DNA of 64,000 nucleotides from Smittia aterrima. Lineage: Eukaryota; Arthropoda; Insecta; Diptera; Chironomidae. Each line of letters starts with the position of its first letter. Positions within the stretch are counted from its first letter, which is position 1. Below, piece after piece: positions 38,801-50,423 of this stretch. A program made the translations under genes and the position numbers. Location of the stretch: the NCBI GenBank assembly GCA_033063855.1, contig CP093831.1:12028001-12092000 (forward strand), given 5' to 3'. The notes below the pieces were generated by a model. That model did no database searches and was not told where the DNA came from. It was given only the letters and a program-made list of their open reading frames with translations.

Positions 38801-40807
38801 AAAATGAAAAAAGTTTTTGGGACCGAAAGCTGTCAAATTTAAATTCTTACTCGAGTCCAATAGCCTTTGTGTCTTCTGGTATTCTTTCTCGGATTCCTTC
38901 TTGTGCTCCATCGCTTTGTGCGTCTCGATGAATGCCAATCTCTGACCTCGATCTGTCAGATACTTTGTGTACATCCCAGCAAAGTTGATGGCTACATAAA
39001 GAAGCGTATTAGCGACCATCTGTTTAACGACACATGACGGATCGATGCAGGGCTCTTCAACTTTGGTCTGTTCAAACTTTGCAATAGTTGTGATGATGAT
39101 GTGTGTGATGGCTGTGATTGTACCGCCAATCATGCACCATTTAAGAGGAAGCGGTAGCATTGCATAGGGAACGAAGAGAGTGAACAGAATGTACCAGACA
39201 AGATACTCGCGTTCAGCAAAGCCAATTCCTTCGCCAACAAATCCTAAGAGCGACACAACAAAGTTTGAAAAATAATTTAAATTGAAGACAAATAGAGCAA
39301 ACCTTGAAGATTAAGAAGAAGCCACGTGCACGTCGCTGCCCAATGAAGATAATTGTTAGCAAAGCATCGCCACAAGCCCAACAAACAGATCCCCAAGTTA
39401 GCAAGAATACAGCAAATGGACCAGATAATGGCATTTAAAGGAATCTCCTGTTAAATCAAAGAATTAAAGTTATGCAATGTTGATGGAGAGTCGATTGCTT
39501 ACGTTGTGTTGTTGCTGCAAAATGTAAACAGCTGCAAGTACAAATTTGAGCACCAAGTCGACAGCATTGACGATGATCAAGGACTTCTGTCGCTGTCTGT
39601 GCGAGTACGTCAAGTAGCTCTTTTCCAATGAAACGGCCCTGCGAGATAAATATTCAGCATCTCGGGACGATGGAGAAGTCAACAAATTTTAAACTCACCG
39701 GAAGGAATTAGTCAAGGACGGACAGAGAATTCCTCGAACAACATTTCCCTTCTTGAATGCTGCGTACGTGTTGCTCGAGAATGGAGGAGAGGTTCGATTG
39801 AGTTGATTAGTCAATTGCCCTCCCAAAGAGCTGTGCCGATGTCTGCTTTGAAATTTAACGTCCTCCACAATTTGCTCACAACTTCCACTCGGTCGTCTTT
39901 TTGTTGTTGCATCCAAAACGTCTTCAGAGCAGTTCGCATGACTGTGAAATTTCGATTGAGTCGCACGCTGTGAGTTAACGACGCCTATCAAGTCGACAGA
40001 CGTCTTGCTATCCCTGCGAGTTTTTTCAGTTCCCAGTGAGATTTCGCTATCGCGAGGAGTGAGTGGAAGTTTCTCCTTTAACTTCAGTGTCAAATTGGTT
40101 GGTTTCTTCCTGTGATTTTAAAAAAGGTTTTCTCAAACACCTTTTAGGTTTTATTTGAAGGTCGTCCAACGACGACGCTCAAGTGAGTGTACATTCCGCA
40201 AACTCTGAACCGTTTCTCAATTTGATTTCCCTTTGATCTTTTCAAATTCACCATGGAAATTTAAAGTGAAAAGACGTCGGCGGAAAAGGTTCGATTCGTA
40301 AATTTTCAATGAACCAGACTCACACAGTCGATGGTCTCAAAATAACTACCTATTACCGTTAACTTTATTTTCCATAAGGACTTAGTCGCGTAATGAGCAA
40401 TGGTGCAATTATGTTCAATTTCCTCATTATCAGAATCAACTTGTGTGGATTGTTGAGAAACTCTACACGTTAAAGTTTAATGAAATCTACAGTGCAGAAG
40501 CGTCGTAACGTTAGAGTTTAATTCAAAATGACTCTTTGTAATCTCAAACTATATAAGCTCAACGTAAAACATTAAAAGTTTTGCTTGGAGTTTGCAGCTG
40601 CAATGTTTCTCGATCTCTTATCTTTCAGTTGAAAATCAAGATAATAAACCTGTCGTCATGACTCATTCTGAATGACGGCGGGCTTCAATCTCGTTGTCAT
40701 GAATTCGAGTCCATAAACGACTTGAAATCATAAACGTCCAATAAGTATTAAGTATTAACATACCGCAATAAGCTCACTCGAGCTGCTTCGTCTTCGTTCT
40801 CCTTCAT
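35826..40807 (-). CDS. Membrane adenylate cyclase, type 8/Ac78C class, copy 2 (compact, inverted)
   Basis: Paralogue of the cyclase at 10750-22570, on the opposite strand. Exons: 40807-40764 (44 nt, MKENEDEAARVSLLR), 40109-39699, 39638-39503, 39447-39303, 39243-38851, 38795-38575, 38460-37864, 37802-37002, 36946-36561, 36501-36278, 36214-35885. Together about 1229 residues before the tail. Most introns match copy 1 in position and phase. Differences: an extra 61-bp intron at 37803-37863, no intron where copy 1 has 19877-19932, and a much shorter intron 1. C1 and C2 catalytic motifs (FADIKGF, GDCYYC, EKIKTVGQ, FDIWGNTVNVASRMD) are complete, so it looks active. After GPSTR a donor (C|gtaag at 35884) suggests a further exon, as in copy 1, but none is certain; read-through would end at 35826. 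The His/Asn run of copy 1 is absent. Confidence 0.88.
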
Positions 40808-42471
40808 TCTGATTCGAATTTCCTTATAATCTGCCAAAGGTATTTGCTGCTTCCTTTCAATTCTCACTCAACAATTTTCATATTTTCCCGGAAAATAATC
40901 TGCTAACAACTCAATTATTATCGAACCTTCGGTATCCTTTTTAAATTATTCACAGTCGAGCGAATAGCTTTAAACTTTTCATACTCAGTCGCTGTTGAAT
41001 ATCAATGGCGGAGCACAGAGGACATCCAGCGCTTGGTTCTTTTTATAAATTTATTAATTCATCAAGTTGGAATTTTCACTTAGAAAAGCAACTTGTTCTT
41101 TCGCCACTTACTAACAACCATAAAATATTTTTTGTTGAAGTGATATTTCACGTTGATGCTCCACTTGTTGCCTTCAAAGAGCGTTGTTTAACAGCACAAT
41201 TTTTTTATTAGCAATTTTGTTTGCTTGCGTACGAAAACAGATAAGACTGAATGAGTCTCCGTTTTCTGATAATTTTCCTCTTCGAAGCACATTTTCCTCG
41301 GCTTTTCATCGAAGAACGATGTTTAGAAAGTCATTGAAAGCTCCCCGGGAGATCCACAAATTGACTTCTTAAAGAACACCAAAAGTTTACCAGAATTAAT
41401 TCGCTTTTATTCTTCACTAAATCTCTTTTTGACGAGGACCGACAAATTTAATTTTTTTTTTTGCTTTTTCCATTACAAAAAAAAAAGGAAACGGAAAATG
41501 TTATGAAATTTAATAATTTATTGAAATGAAATTTCTGTCAACTTCACTCACTTCATGACTTTCATCTTCGACGGTTCACGTGATACTGAAAGCAGAGATT
41601 TCGTAATTAATTTGACTGCTCGCAACTCGCTGTTGCGTGAATGAAGAGGAGATGAGAGAATGTAGGTCGAAAGGAAAATATGGAAAATGATAAGAGCTGC
41701 CGACAACTCCGCCACGTGGCTTTCATTTCTCGCTCAGAGAGAAAATTTTGGTGGGAAATACCGGAGCAGAAATGCGTTGGCATTGACATTGAACTGCTGC
41801 AGAGAATATTTCATTTCATTATAAAATATTAATTGCAAATTTTCGACGGATGAACTTTCTGTATTACTAAATTGAAAGCTGCAGTTAATTCATAAAGTTC
41901 AAAGAAATTTAATTAAAATTCCTTTACCATTTTGCTGATGCTGAAAGCTCCTTCTCTCTCGAATAATAAATTTATTTTGCCGAAAACCTCGAATGTTGTG
42001 AAGCATTCACTTACAGTTTGCTTGCTTTTTCGACGATTGCTTTTAATTTAAGGGAAATGATTTTGAAGCCTTGCAAAACCGAGTTATAACGTTCGTTTGG
42101 TATTAATTAGAATTTTTACTTCAAAGGGAATAATTTCTAGGAAGGAAGATTGAAGTGTGAAGCTTTTCGGTTCAAAAGGCCGAGCAAACTTGTAATTATC
42201 GTTTTCATAGAAATTGTTTGAATTTACTTTTATTAAACTTCAATTGTACAAATCTTGTAAAATTTTTGTCTTTCTCACCTCACATTCTTTTCACAGGGTT
42301 TTTCCTTGTAATCATGATTAAGTTCTTACAAACAAAATGACAGTACATTTTTCATTTCCTGGATTTACTACAGCACACATCTCAAGAGATTGAAAATAAA
42401 TAAATTTCGCTAAAGTTATCACAAGTCTACCTTCCTTTACACCTCGAAAAAAAGTTTATTTGATTCCATTT
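40808..42471. other. Upstream region of cyclase copy 2
   Basis: 1.66 kb between the cyclase start (-) and the 3' end of the ENPP gene (-). No coding exon with homology or good codon use. It should include the promoter of copy 2 and the ENPP 3' UTR. Confidence 0.5.
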
Positions 42472-44133
42472 CTACGCCACTTGGAATGAAGTCGAAGGTA
42501 AAGAAGTTTGTGACGGAACGCTGTTAATTGAATAATTTGGGTTTTTCGCATCATCTAAGATCGTGGTGTCCTCTTCGTATAAATAGTTTGGGATGTTACG
42601 ATTGTGTCTGCAAACTTTGAAAGTTATCATGAAGATTGACACGAAGGCCGCTGATGCGAGGATACTCAGAGCTACATTGGGATGAAAGAAAACTTGATTA
42701 AACTTCAAAGGGCTTGAAAATAATCTTAAGAATTGCTTGAAAATTTGAAAATCAAACTAAAATTCCTGGAATAATTAAGAATCACTTACTCATCACGATC
42801 CATCTCGACATTCTTTCCGGTTCGTTGTTCTTCAGGATTCCAAGAATGTTTTCTCGATTTCCTTTGACGTAGCTAGGCACTTTAAGACCAAGTATCTCAC
42901 AAAACAAATGGATAAGATCAACTGTGTCAAAAGGAGCGACAACATTCTCATTCTTGATCGAGTGACCGTAAGCGAAGAAGATTGGATGCATCGTTTCGTA
43001 AGTGTTGTCATAGCCGTGGACGCCGTATTTCGTTGTTGGCGTGACGGGAATGTTGTAGGCCTTTTCATACGATTTCGCAGCTGCAAACATATCTTGGAAG
43101 CCATAGCCGAGATCTGCTACAGCTGTTATCGGTCCCACTCGAACGCCGTTATTGAAGTGCCATCGATCAGGAAGTGTCGTGTTGATGTAAACTTTAAATT
43201 TTCCAGTTGCTCTAGCTTCAGACAAAAGCTTTTTGTAGATGAATTTAGTGTCTGCTGGAAGGTCGGGAACGATTTGCAACACAGGAGTTGTCCCATAGAA
43301 ATTAACTTTCTTATCACCAATAATTTTAGAAAGATCTACAACATTTCTAAGCTCCAAATTATCCATTCCATGATCGCTCAGGTGAATCACGTTAACTCGT
43401 TTAGTCAAGTTATGGTTTTCAATTTTCTGATGGAAATATTCTGTCACGTCATTCAATTTGGCTACTAGATCAGTGATTGTTTGCGATTCAGGTCCAAAGG
43501 CATGTGCATGTGTGTCAGGTTCTTCGATGTAAAACATAATGAGATTTGCTGGCTCTTTCTCATCGAGAATCCATTGGAAAACCTCGTCGACTCGTTCTTT
43601 GTAACCAACTGACAAATTATAATGAAGATTGTGAGTACATTTGAGGTTGTCGTACTCGTAGTCTGAGCCTGGCCACATCATACATCCGCTGTGTCCTCCA
43701 GCTATCTCATTCAATATCCATATTGGTTTGATTTCACTTCTAAAGTGAAATAGCTCGAAGGAATAATCCAATTCCTTAGCAAGATCGAAGTCATAAAGTG
43801 AATTTGCCATCACTCCGTGCTCTTCAGGAAACACTCCAGTAGAAATCGTATGATGATTAGGAAAGGTCTTGGTAGGAAAAACATTTCGAATGTAATCAGC
43901 TCGAGTTGAATTCATTCTTAGCTGATTAGTGAACTCAGTCACATTTCTATTGAAGTATTCGTTCCTAAAGGCGTCGTACGATACTAAAAACAATGAAAAT
44001 AAATGAGTCACTTCTTAGATAACAAAGGTTTAATTAAATTACCAACTATTAAAATTTCGTCCGATTTTAAAGCTTTTCCAAAAATTAAGAAAACACTGAA
44101 CGGCAGCAGCGCTCGTAGCCAAAGATGAACCAT
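42472..44133 (-). CDS. Ectonucleotide pyrophosphatase/phosphodiesterase family member (ENPP4/5-like)
   Basis: Cell-surface zinc phosphodiesterase of the alkaline-phosphatase superfamily that cleaves phosphodiester bonds in nucleotides or related substrates; the substrate is not predictable here. Exons: 44133-44043, 43983-42790, 42671-42472, about 494 residues. A signal peptide (WLRALLPFSVFLIFGKALKS) is followed by metal Asp in VVSYDAFR, the nucleophile Thr in FPTKTFPNHHT, EPDTHAHAFGP, LSDHGMDN and GVHGYDN, so all zinc ligands are present. The last exon encodes a transmembrane helix (ASAAFVSIFMITFKV) and a short cytoplasmic tail, giving a type I membrane protein. Length fits ENPP4/5. It lies 247 bp downstream of the SLC6 gene on the same strand, probably an independent transcript. 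Confidence 0.9.
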
Positions 44134-44380
44134 TTTGAATATTTCCTAACGAGCTTTACTAAAGGCTCATTTAGATTTATTTTTAAACTTTCTAATACTC
44201 TTGTGAGAGTCGAGGATTTTAAAAAATAACAAAGCAAAAAATGAATGTCGCAGACCAAAACAATGAAACTGATTCGTTTCGCAAGATGACTAAGTTGATT
44301 CAAAAAAACGACCGTTAAAACGAATCGAATATTAAGAAATTAAGTTAAGTTGTTAACATTTATTTTATTCGAATAACATT

Positions 44381-46578
44381 TTACAAATTCGCTCTGTCGA
44401 TCTTTTTGCCGTCGATTTCTTGTGGCCCCCATTGCTCCGTTGGTTTCAATAAATCACTCCAACTTCTCTTGTTTTTCACGAGCTCAACAACTGCGAAGAC
44501 GAAGAAAGGCGCTAACGTCGATAAGCCAAACATCCAACCTATGGCGTCTGCCCATACAGGAAAGACGTAGTCGCGGAATTCCGTTGATTGGATATCAGTG
44601 AGAATGAAAATAAAAACAGCAACTGAGACAATGGGTGTGATCACGAGCCACACTGATTTCCAATAAATTCTTAAAAGTACATTGAGCTTCATTCCCATTT
44701 CGTAAATATTATCGAAAGTCTCTTTCAATCCCAAGACCCAAGATAACACAATTATCTCTCCAAATCCGATAAGTAGAATTGCCCAACTTGCTGTGTGCCA
44801 ATCCATTAACGTGAATAAGAAAACTCCGCCATGGCAAGTCATCGGAAGTGCTGCGATAAAACAACCGATGCAAGCGCCAGCAGTCACTCTCCATTCGTGT
44901 TCTCTTAGATGAGGCCAATGATCAATAATCGAAGTCGATATCATTTGAATCCCTCCAAACATCGATCCAAGACCAAGAATCAACATCATTAGGAAGAATA
45001 AAATCGCCCAGAGCTGTGGTAAAGGCATCAGCAAAACTGCTTCGGGATAAGTGATAAATGTTAAGCCTGGACCAGATGCGACCACCTCAGCAATCGGAAC
45101 ATTCATTTGATTTGAAAGAAATCCGAGAATCGCAAACACAACGAAACCAGCGAAGATTGCAGTTCCAAAGTTGGCAATCGAGACGAAAACAGCGTCAAAA
45201 TGACTGTTGTTCTTAAACTAAAGAAGAGATTAAGAAATCGATTGAAAAAAATCTTTTTTAACTCACCTTGTTATATGAAGCGAATGTAACTAAAGAACCG
45301 CACGCAAGACCGAATGAATAAAAGATCTGACTAGATGCGTCTCCCCAAACGCCGGGCGAAGCAAGCTTTTCCCATTCAGGAGTGATGTAAAACAAAATTC
45401 CATCAACTGAACCTTCTAAAGTCAACGCACGAATTAATAAAGCTGTTAGAACGAAGTAAGGAAAGGTCGCTGTGAAGTAAACAACTTTTCCCACGGATTG
45501 AACTCCTCTGATTACACAGAAGAAAGTAATGATCCATCCAATAGCAAGACAAAGCACTAAATGCCACTGCGGATATCCCCAACCGTCAGTCCAAGTTGCA
45601 TCAGTTACTCCGAGCACATGGTCGCTGTAGAAAAACAAACGCAAATATTAACTTAGCTTCTCGTTATCTTTTAAGCTTTTCTCACTAAAAAAATTCTTCT
45701 GCGGAAAGCGTTCGCGTAATAACTTCATTCAAAGGAACTCTCGTCGTTCCATTCAAACAGTAATTTACGTTCTCAGTAGAAAGTCCATTCAGCTCACAAA
45801 TCTCCGAAATATTCCGACAAGTTCGATTAAAGAAAACTTGATCGTAGTGATTGCCAACATTATCTGTTTGACAAGCGAGATCTTGAGCTGTGCTATAACA
45901 ATCTAAAAATATTAAATAAATAAAACAAAAAGCTTCAAAATCTCATTAGTGCAACGAACTGTCGGAATTCCACGGATTGTCACAAGAGCCCCAAATCAAT
46001 GATGGGAAGAATGAAGTCCAAAGATAATAGAGCACCCAGGCAATTATCACCATGTAGTAAATACTGACGAATGTTATGACTAGAAGCGTGCAATAACCTA
46101 AGCCTGACGATCGAAAAATAATTGATATTCCGAGATTAATTTATGTCAGGTTTTTGACACAAAAGATAAGCAAAGTCTATTTACCTTTGAATAATGGGGC
46201 CAAGTATGAGTAGGCCTTGATAGGGCCAAGACCACTGTACTGTCCAACAAAGAGTTCAGCGAAGAATATTGGCAAGCCGAGTACAAAAACCATTATAAGG
46301 TAAGGGATCAAAAAGGCTCCACCGCCGTTTCTGAAACTTTTCGAAAGTTTTAACAATAATTCACTTGACCGATTAGCAAAAGCCTACGCGAGATGCGGAA
46401 ATCGCCAAACATTTCCCAACCCAACTGCATAATTCAAACAGGAAAGGATAAATTCGATTGGTTTGTCCCAGTTTCCACGATCAACGAGATCGTCGGTTGA
46501 CGCAGCTGGTAAAGATCTCGTCTCACTAACCGAAGATGTGCTTGATACATCGTAACTATTCAATGATTTTTTTCCCAT
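44381..46578 (-). CDS. Sodium/chloride-dependent SLC6 family transporter
   Basis: Twelve-helix Na+-coupled symporter for a neurotransmitter or amino acid; the substrate is not certain, though the sequence is closest in feel to insect glycine- or nutrient amino acid-type members. Exons: 46578-46388, 46336-46185, 46103-45960, 45902-45686, 45624-45267, 45217-44381; 1899 nt, 632 residues. TM1 hallmark CLNYAVGLGNVWRFPHLA continues as FRNGGGAFLIPYLI, with the Na+-site residues visible. The large EL2 loop carries Cys and N-glycosylation sites (NRTCRNIS, NGTT). TM6 region is FYSFGLACGSLVTFASYNKFKNN. The start is the first ATG (MGKKSLNSYD). The acceptor of exon 2 is taken as AAAAG|TTTCAG, because using the next AG would delete the conserved FR before NGGG. 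Confidence 0.92.
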
Positions 46579-47851
46579 TTTAATTTTGCTTTAAATGTTA
46601 AAAGGAACTCCGACGCGGTTAAAAAACTGTGCAAGTAAACAATGAAACTCATCAGACACGCTTCTCCGCAAAATCAAATATATTTCACTCCGCACTGAGC
46701 ATAGATTGCAACTGATAGTAGAACAAAGATTCTCCCGGTTTTATACACAAGCGAGACAAGGGTTCGGCAAAGATAAGAATTCGTAGGAGACAATCGACGG
46801 TTGGCTGTCGGCTGAAATTGAATGAATATCGAATTTTATACTGAGGAAGTTTAAAGCTCAGATCTGCGATAAGATTGTTGCAAAAAGTAAGAAATCTTAT
46901 CTGCAAAGAGCTTACGGGAATAATAAAAATTAATAATTAAACTGTTAATTAAGTTTGACAACTGAGATAGCGAAATTCCGTTAAACTCTTTTATTGTGCA
47001 CATTCTCCAACTGAATTGTCAAAGATTTTCCAAGGGAAAGCTCGCTAATAAAAGCTTCATCTAAGCTTTTCTAAAGTCTTATCATTTATCGCTGAGAAGG
47101 TCAAACGAATATTGCCAAAATAATCTCTTTCTCTCACTCACTCTCTTCTAAAGTGCCAAAAATAAATTTTCTTCGCATGGGGCGATCACACATATTCGAA
47201 ATGATTCTCAGTTGTCGCGAGACTGCCTGATAAAGTGGATGTGTTTCGTACTCAAAAATTAAATTTTCGTCAAAGGTGACTTAGATAAAATAAAATTTAT
47301 AGTGTAACTGGAGCGATTCCCATTCAAAGCTATTTTAAGCTTCTTGCAATCGAACGATCTATTTGTGTGAGCTGCAACTAACAAAAGCTCAATGAAATGT
47401 GTTACCACACGTACTCGTTGTTTACGTCAAAATATGACGATAACGTTCAATGGGCTCGCTCGCTCGACGATTAAAAAAGTGAATTTAATTGCCTCTCATA
47501 AAATTTTGATCGCCTCTCGTTGAGTGATGTTTACAACACGTGAATCGTCCGAGTCTCATGCAGAGAGAGAGCTTCAAAGCTTCTGACAGTGAACATAAAT
47601 CTCAAAGATAATACACAAAATTTTCTTTTTTCAAGAGTTCAAATATCGAAACACTAAACCTGCGACGCCCTCAATGAAAATACCCAAAACATTTTCGTGT
47701 AAATTTCTCGCAACAACGATGAAAATATTTTGAGGAAACTTGATCTTTTCGCTGAAAAATCTCTCATCTCTGCTTTGATATCTTCAATTGCCGACATAAA
47801 CGATACTTAATTTTCTTCTTCTTACAATTTATTTTCTTCTCACAGATAACC
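46579..47851. other. Divergent promoter region between SLC6 gene and GPCR
   Basis: 1.27 kb between two divergent starts. A pyrimidine-rich acceptor (TTCTTCTCACAG) ends at 47846, six bases before the GPCR ATG, so the GPCR has an upstream noncoding exon and intron here. Nothing else identified. Confidence 0.55.
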
Positions 47852-48919
47852 ATGAATCACAGTCAAGCATCGTCGAGAGCTTTGACGATGGAAGCTTGCA
47901 TGGATCCCGATGCTGACGTGACGTTTGGATTTTGGCTGAACGGTGTCGGAATTACTGTCATTGGATTGCTTGGAATATTTGGGAATATCGCTTCGATAAG
48001 AGTTTTATCAGACAGACGAATGAGATCGTCAGTCAATTTCATTCTTATCGCTTTAGCCGGCTCAGACTTAGTGCTCATCGTGACGTCAATTCTTCTTTTC
48101 GGTTTACCAACGATTTTTCCGTATAACGGACAAGCAAAAGACTATTTTTTCATCGCTCAACCTCAAATATCCGGAGGAGTATATCCTCTTGCAATGGCGT
48201 CACAGTCGATTAGTGTTTATATGACTTTTCTCATCTCACTCGAGCGCTACATCGCGGTCTGTCATCCTTTGCAAGCGAGATCGATGTGCACGCAATCAAG
48301 AACGAAGTTTAGTATTTTCGTCATCATTTTGCTATCGATTCTTTACAACGTGCCGAAAGCTTTCGAAATAAAACTTCTTAAAGGAATAAACGAGGATTAC
48401 GGAGAATTTTATTGCGTGAGCGCATCAGAACTTCGAATCAACAAGCTTTACATCACAGTTTACATCCATTGGCTTTACTTTATCTTCATGAATCTCATTC
48501 CACTATCCGGCATCACATTCTTTAATTTAATGATTTATCGTCAAGTAAGAAGAGTGAATCGACTTCGGCTGAAGCTAAGTAGTAAAGAAATTCAAGATAT
48601 TAAGCTCACGACGATGCTCTTTTGTGTTGTGATTGTTTTCTTGAGCTGCAACTTCCTTGCTGTCCTCACAAATATTCTCGAATCATTTGGACACATTCAC
48701 AACGATCGACTGACAAAGACTTCGAACTTCTTCGTCACATTGAACTCGAGTGTAAACTTCATCATTTACGTGGTGCTAGTCAAGAAGTTCAGGAAGATTT
48801 TCGTCAGACAACTCGTCTCTTTACTTTGCTTTCAAGACACAGAAAACAAAATCAGAAACAACAAACATCTAGCACTGTCGACGTCTGATTCAGAGCAAAC
48901 TACGCAAGATATCGTTTAA
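47852..48919 (+). CDS. Rhodopsin-class neuropeptide GPCR, FMRFamide-receptor-like
   Basis: Single-exon seven-helix receptor of 355 residues. Helix and motif evidence: TM1 VGITVIGLLGIFGNIASI, TM2 MRSSVNFILIALAGSDLVL, TM3 end SLERYIAVCHPLQ (ERY in place of DRY), IL3 with RQVRRVNRLRLKLSSKEIQD, TM6 LFCVVIVFLSCNFLA, TM7 NSSVNFIIYVVLVKKFRKIF in place of NPxxY. MRSSxN, TSILLFGxP and NSSVNFxIY recall the Drosophila FMRFamide receptor, but several insects have paralogues, so the ligand is inferred. The N-terminus has an NHS glycosylation site. AATAAA occurs at 48940-48945. The ATG follows directly on a splice acceptor. Confidence 0.87.
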   Translation: MNHSQASSRALTMEACMDPDADVTFGFWLNGVGITVIGLLGIFGNIASIRVLSDRRMRSSVNFILIALAGSDLVLIVTSILLFGLPTIFPYNGQAKDYFFIAQPQISGGVYPLAMASQSISVYMTFLISLERYIAVCHPLQARSMCTQSRTKFSIFVIILLSILYNVPKAFEIKLLKGINEDYGEFYCVSASELRINKLYITVYIHWLYFIFMNLIPLSGITFFNLMIYRQVRRVNRLRLKLSSKEIQDIKLTTMLFCVVIVFLSCNFLAVLTNILESFGHIHNDRLTKTSNFFVTLNSSVNFIIYVVLVKKFRKIFVRQLVSLLCFQDTENKIRNNKHLALSTSDSEQTTQDIV

Positions 48920-49385
48920 ATTTATGTAAATATTTAAGAAATAAATCAAAATTTAAGAGAGAACTGATTTATTTCTATTACTTCAAGATGTGAACCTCAA
49001 GTGTTCGTCGGGAATGAACTTGATCAAACTGAAAAGAAATCTGTTTCAAGATAGAACCTTGAATTAAACTTTTCCATTCTAATTCGGCTACTTCATTTTT
49101 ATAGCTCTGAAGCTGATCGCAATAATGAATGATGTGATCTTTTGACCCAACACTTAATAAATTGTGAATTGAGAATAATTTTTTTCTTAGAATAAACAGA
49201 TCAGCCGTCACATCGTTTCAATTTTTCTTTTATTTGCATCTCGAAACATTGTTTATTAAAATTATTTTTCGAGCAGAAAGTTAACTGGCTTATGTAAGGA
49301 AAAATGAAAACTAAACAATGTGAAGTTGTCTGGAAGTTGTCTCTCGCTTGAAAAAAACAAATATTGATGAAATTCTTGAATATAC
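48920..49385. other. Convergent spacer between GPCR and small membrane protein gene
   Basis: 466 bp containing the GPCR polyadenylation signal and the 3' UTR of the minus-strand gene. No other feature seen. Confidence 0.5.
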
Positions 49386-49957
49386 TTAATTTGATTCTTG
49401 AGCCTCTTTGCAAGAAATTGAAGCTTCGACATAAACTTTTTGCTGAATGTCATCTCTGAATAAGCCAAATCTCTCTAACACGCCCTTCAACATGAAATCG
49501 TCGACGTATGCATTCTTGAATTGATTTCTAATGCAAGGAGGCAAAGCCTTTCGTTCGATGCTTGCAATCGTTTTCTCTCTAACTTCATCGATGATTGACC
49601 TGCAATCCTCAGTTCCGAAAGTGCTTTTCGATTGATCTCTTAGAGCAGTCACATTGTATTTCTCCAGAACTCGATTGGGACTTGATTGGAAGTGCTTGAA
49701 CATGCAACCTTCGATTTTCTTGTCAATCGCATCGTCGATAATGAAATAGATTCCAACTGCAAGTCCAGCGATAATCACCAGAGCACTTTAATGGGAATAT
49801 TTTAGAAAAGTTTCTTGAAAAATGAAATTTAAAATTACCAGAAAAGCCAAATCAACGTCTTGCAACACTTCTGCATTTTAAACTTCACAGATTTATTTCC
49901 AGTTTCGCGGTCTTGTCCAGTTGAAGTCACACTTCTGAATGAAAGCAGACAAGGCAT
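49386..49957 (-). CDS. Small single-pass membrane protein, unrecognised
   Basis: Two exons, 49957-49839 and 49785-49386, join in phase (TG|T Cys). The protein is 172 residues from the ATG at 49957, or 145 from the ATG at 49876. A short N-terminal segment precedes a clear transmembrane helix (TLIWLFCALVIIAGLAVGIY), then an outer or lumenal domain of about 115 residues with Cys in GCMF, DCRS, PPCIRN and SCKEA (four after the helix, likely disulfides) and one NVT glycosylation site. I do not recognise the family. No paralogue is seen nearby. Splice borders are canonical and the frame is long for AT-rich DNA, so it is probably real. Confidence 0.55.
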
Positions 49958-50423
49958 GCACGACGATCTCTCATCTTTGCAGCTAATTTAATCAGTGTCT
50001 AACGAATGTCTCAGAGGTTGCGATACAGCTCAAATCATCACCATCTGAAAGAAACTCGATTTCCATTCCCTGAAACTCATAAATCCAAACATAAAAGCCA
50101 AGAAGTTCAATTTAATTGAACCATGTGTAAAGTGAGTGCCGGGTTGCCGGCGAAATATTTATTCATCAATCTGAATATTAAAGTTTAACGACATTCACCA
50201 GTCAGCGGTGAAATTTGATTAAATTACAAAAGAGAAATTCCTTCGATTTATTTCAAATCAAAACTTTTTTATTCATCCAGAAGTTACAATGAATGTTTTA
50301 CATTTTCTTTTGCGGTATTTATAAACATGAATGTAAGATTACGAGGGAAGTTTTTGTTTATAGAAAGTCGCGAAAATGCATTCTGCTGGTACTTAAGCTA
50401 ACGAAGAAGTTTATAAACGATAA
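49958..50423. other. Spacer upstream of the small membrane protein gene
   Basis: 466 bp between the small membrane protein gene and the 3' end of Nopp140. It contains a 24-codon ORF (50066-49992, minus) that could be an upstream ORF in the 5' UTR. Nothing else noticed. Confidence 0.4.

Noticed and set aside
42908..43468. 186-codon plus-strand ORF opposite the ENPP gene
   Set aside because: Antisense shadow of the conserved catalytic exon.
49992..50066. 24-codon ORF on the minus strand upstream of the small membrane protein
   Set aside because: It ends in a stop before the next exon and has no donor; at most an upstream ORF.
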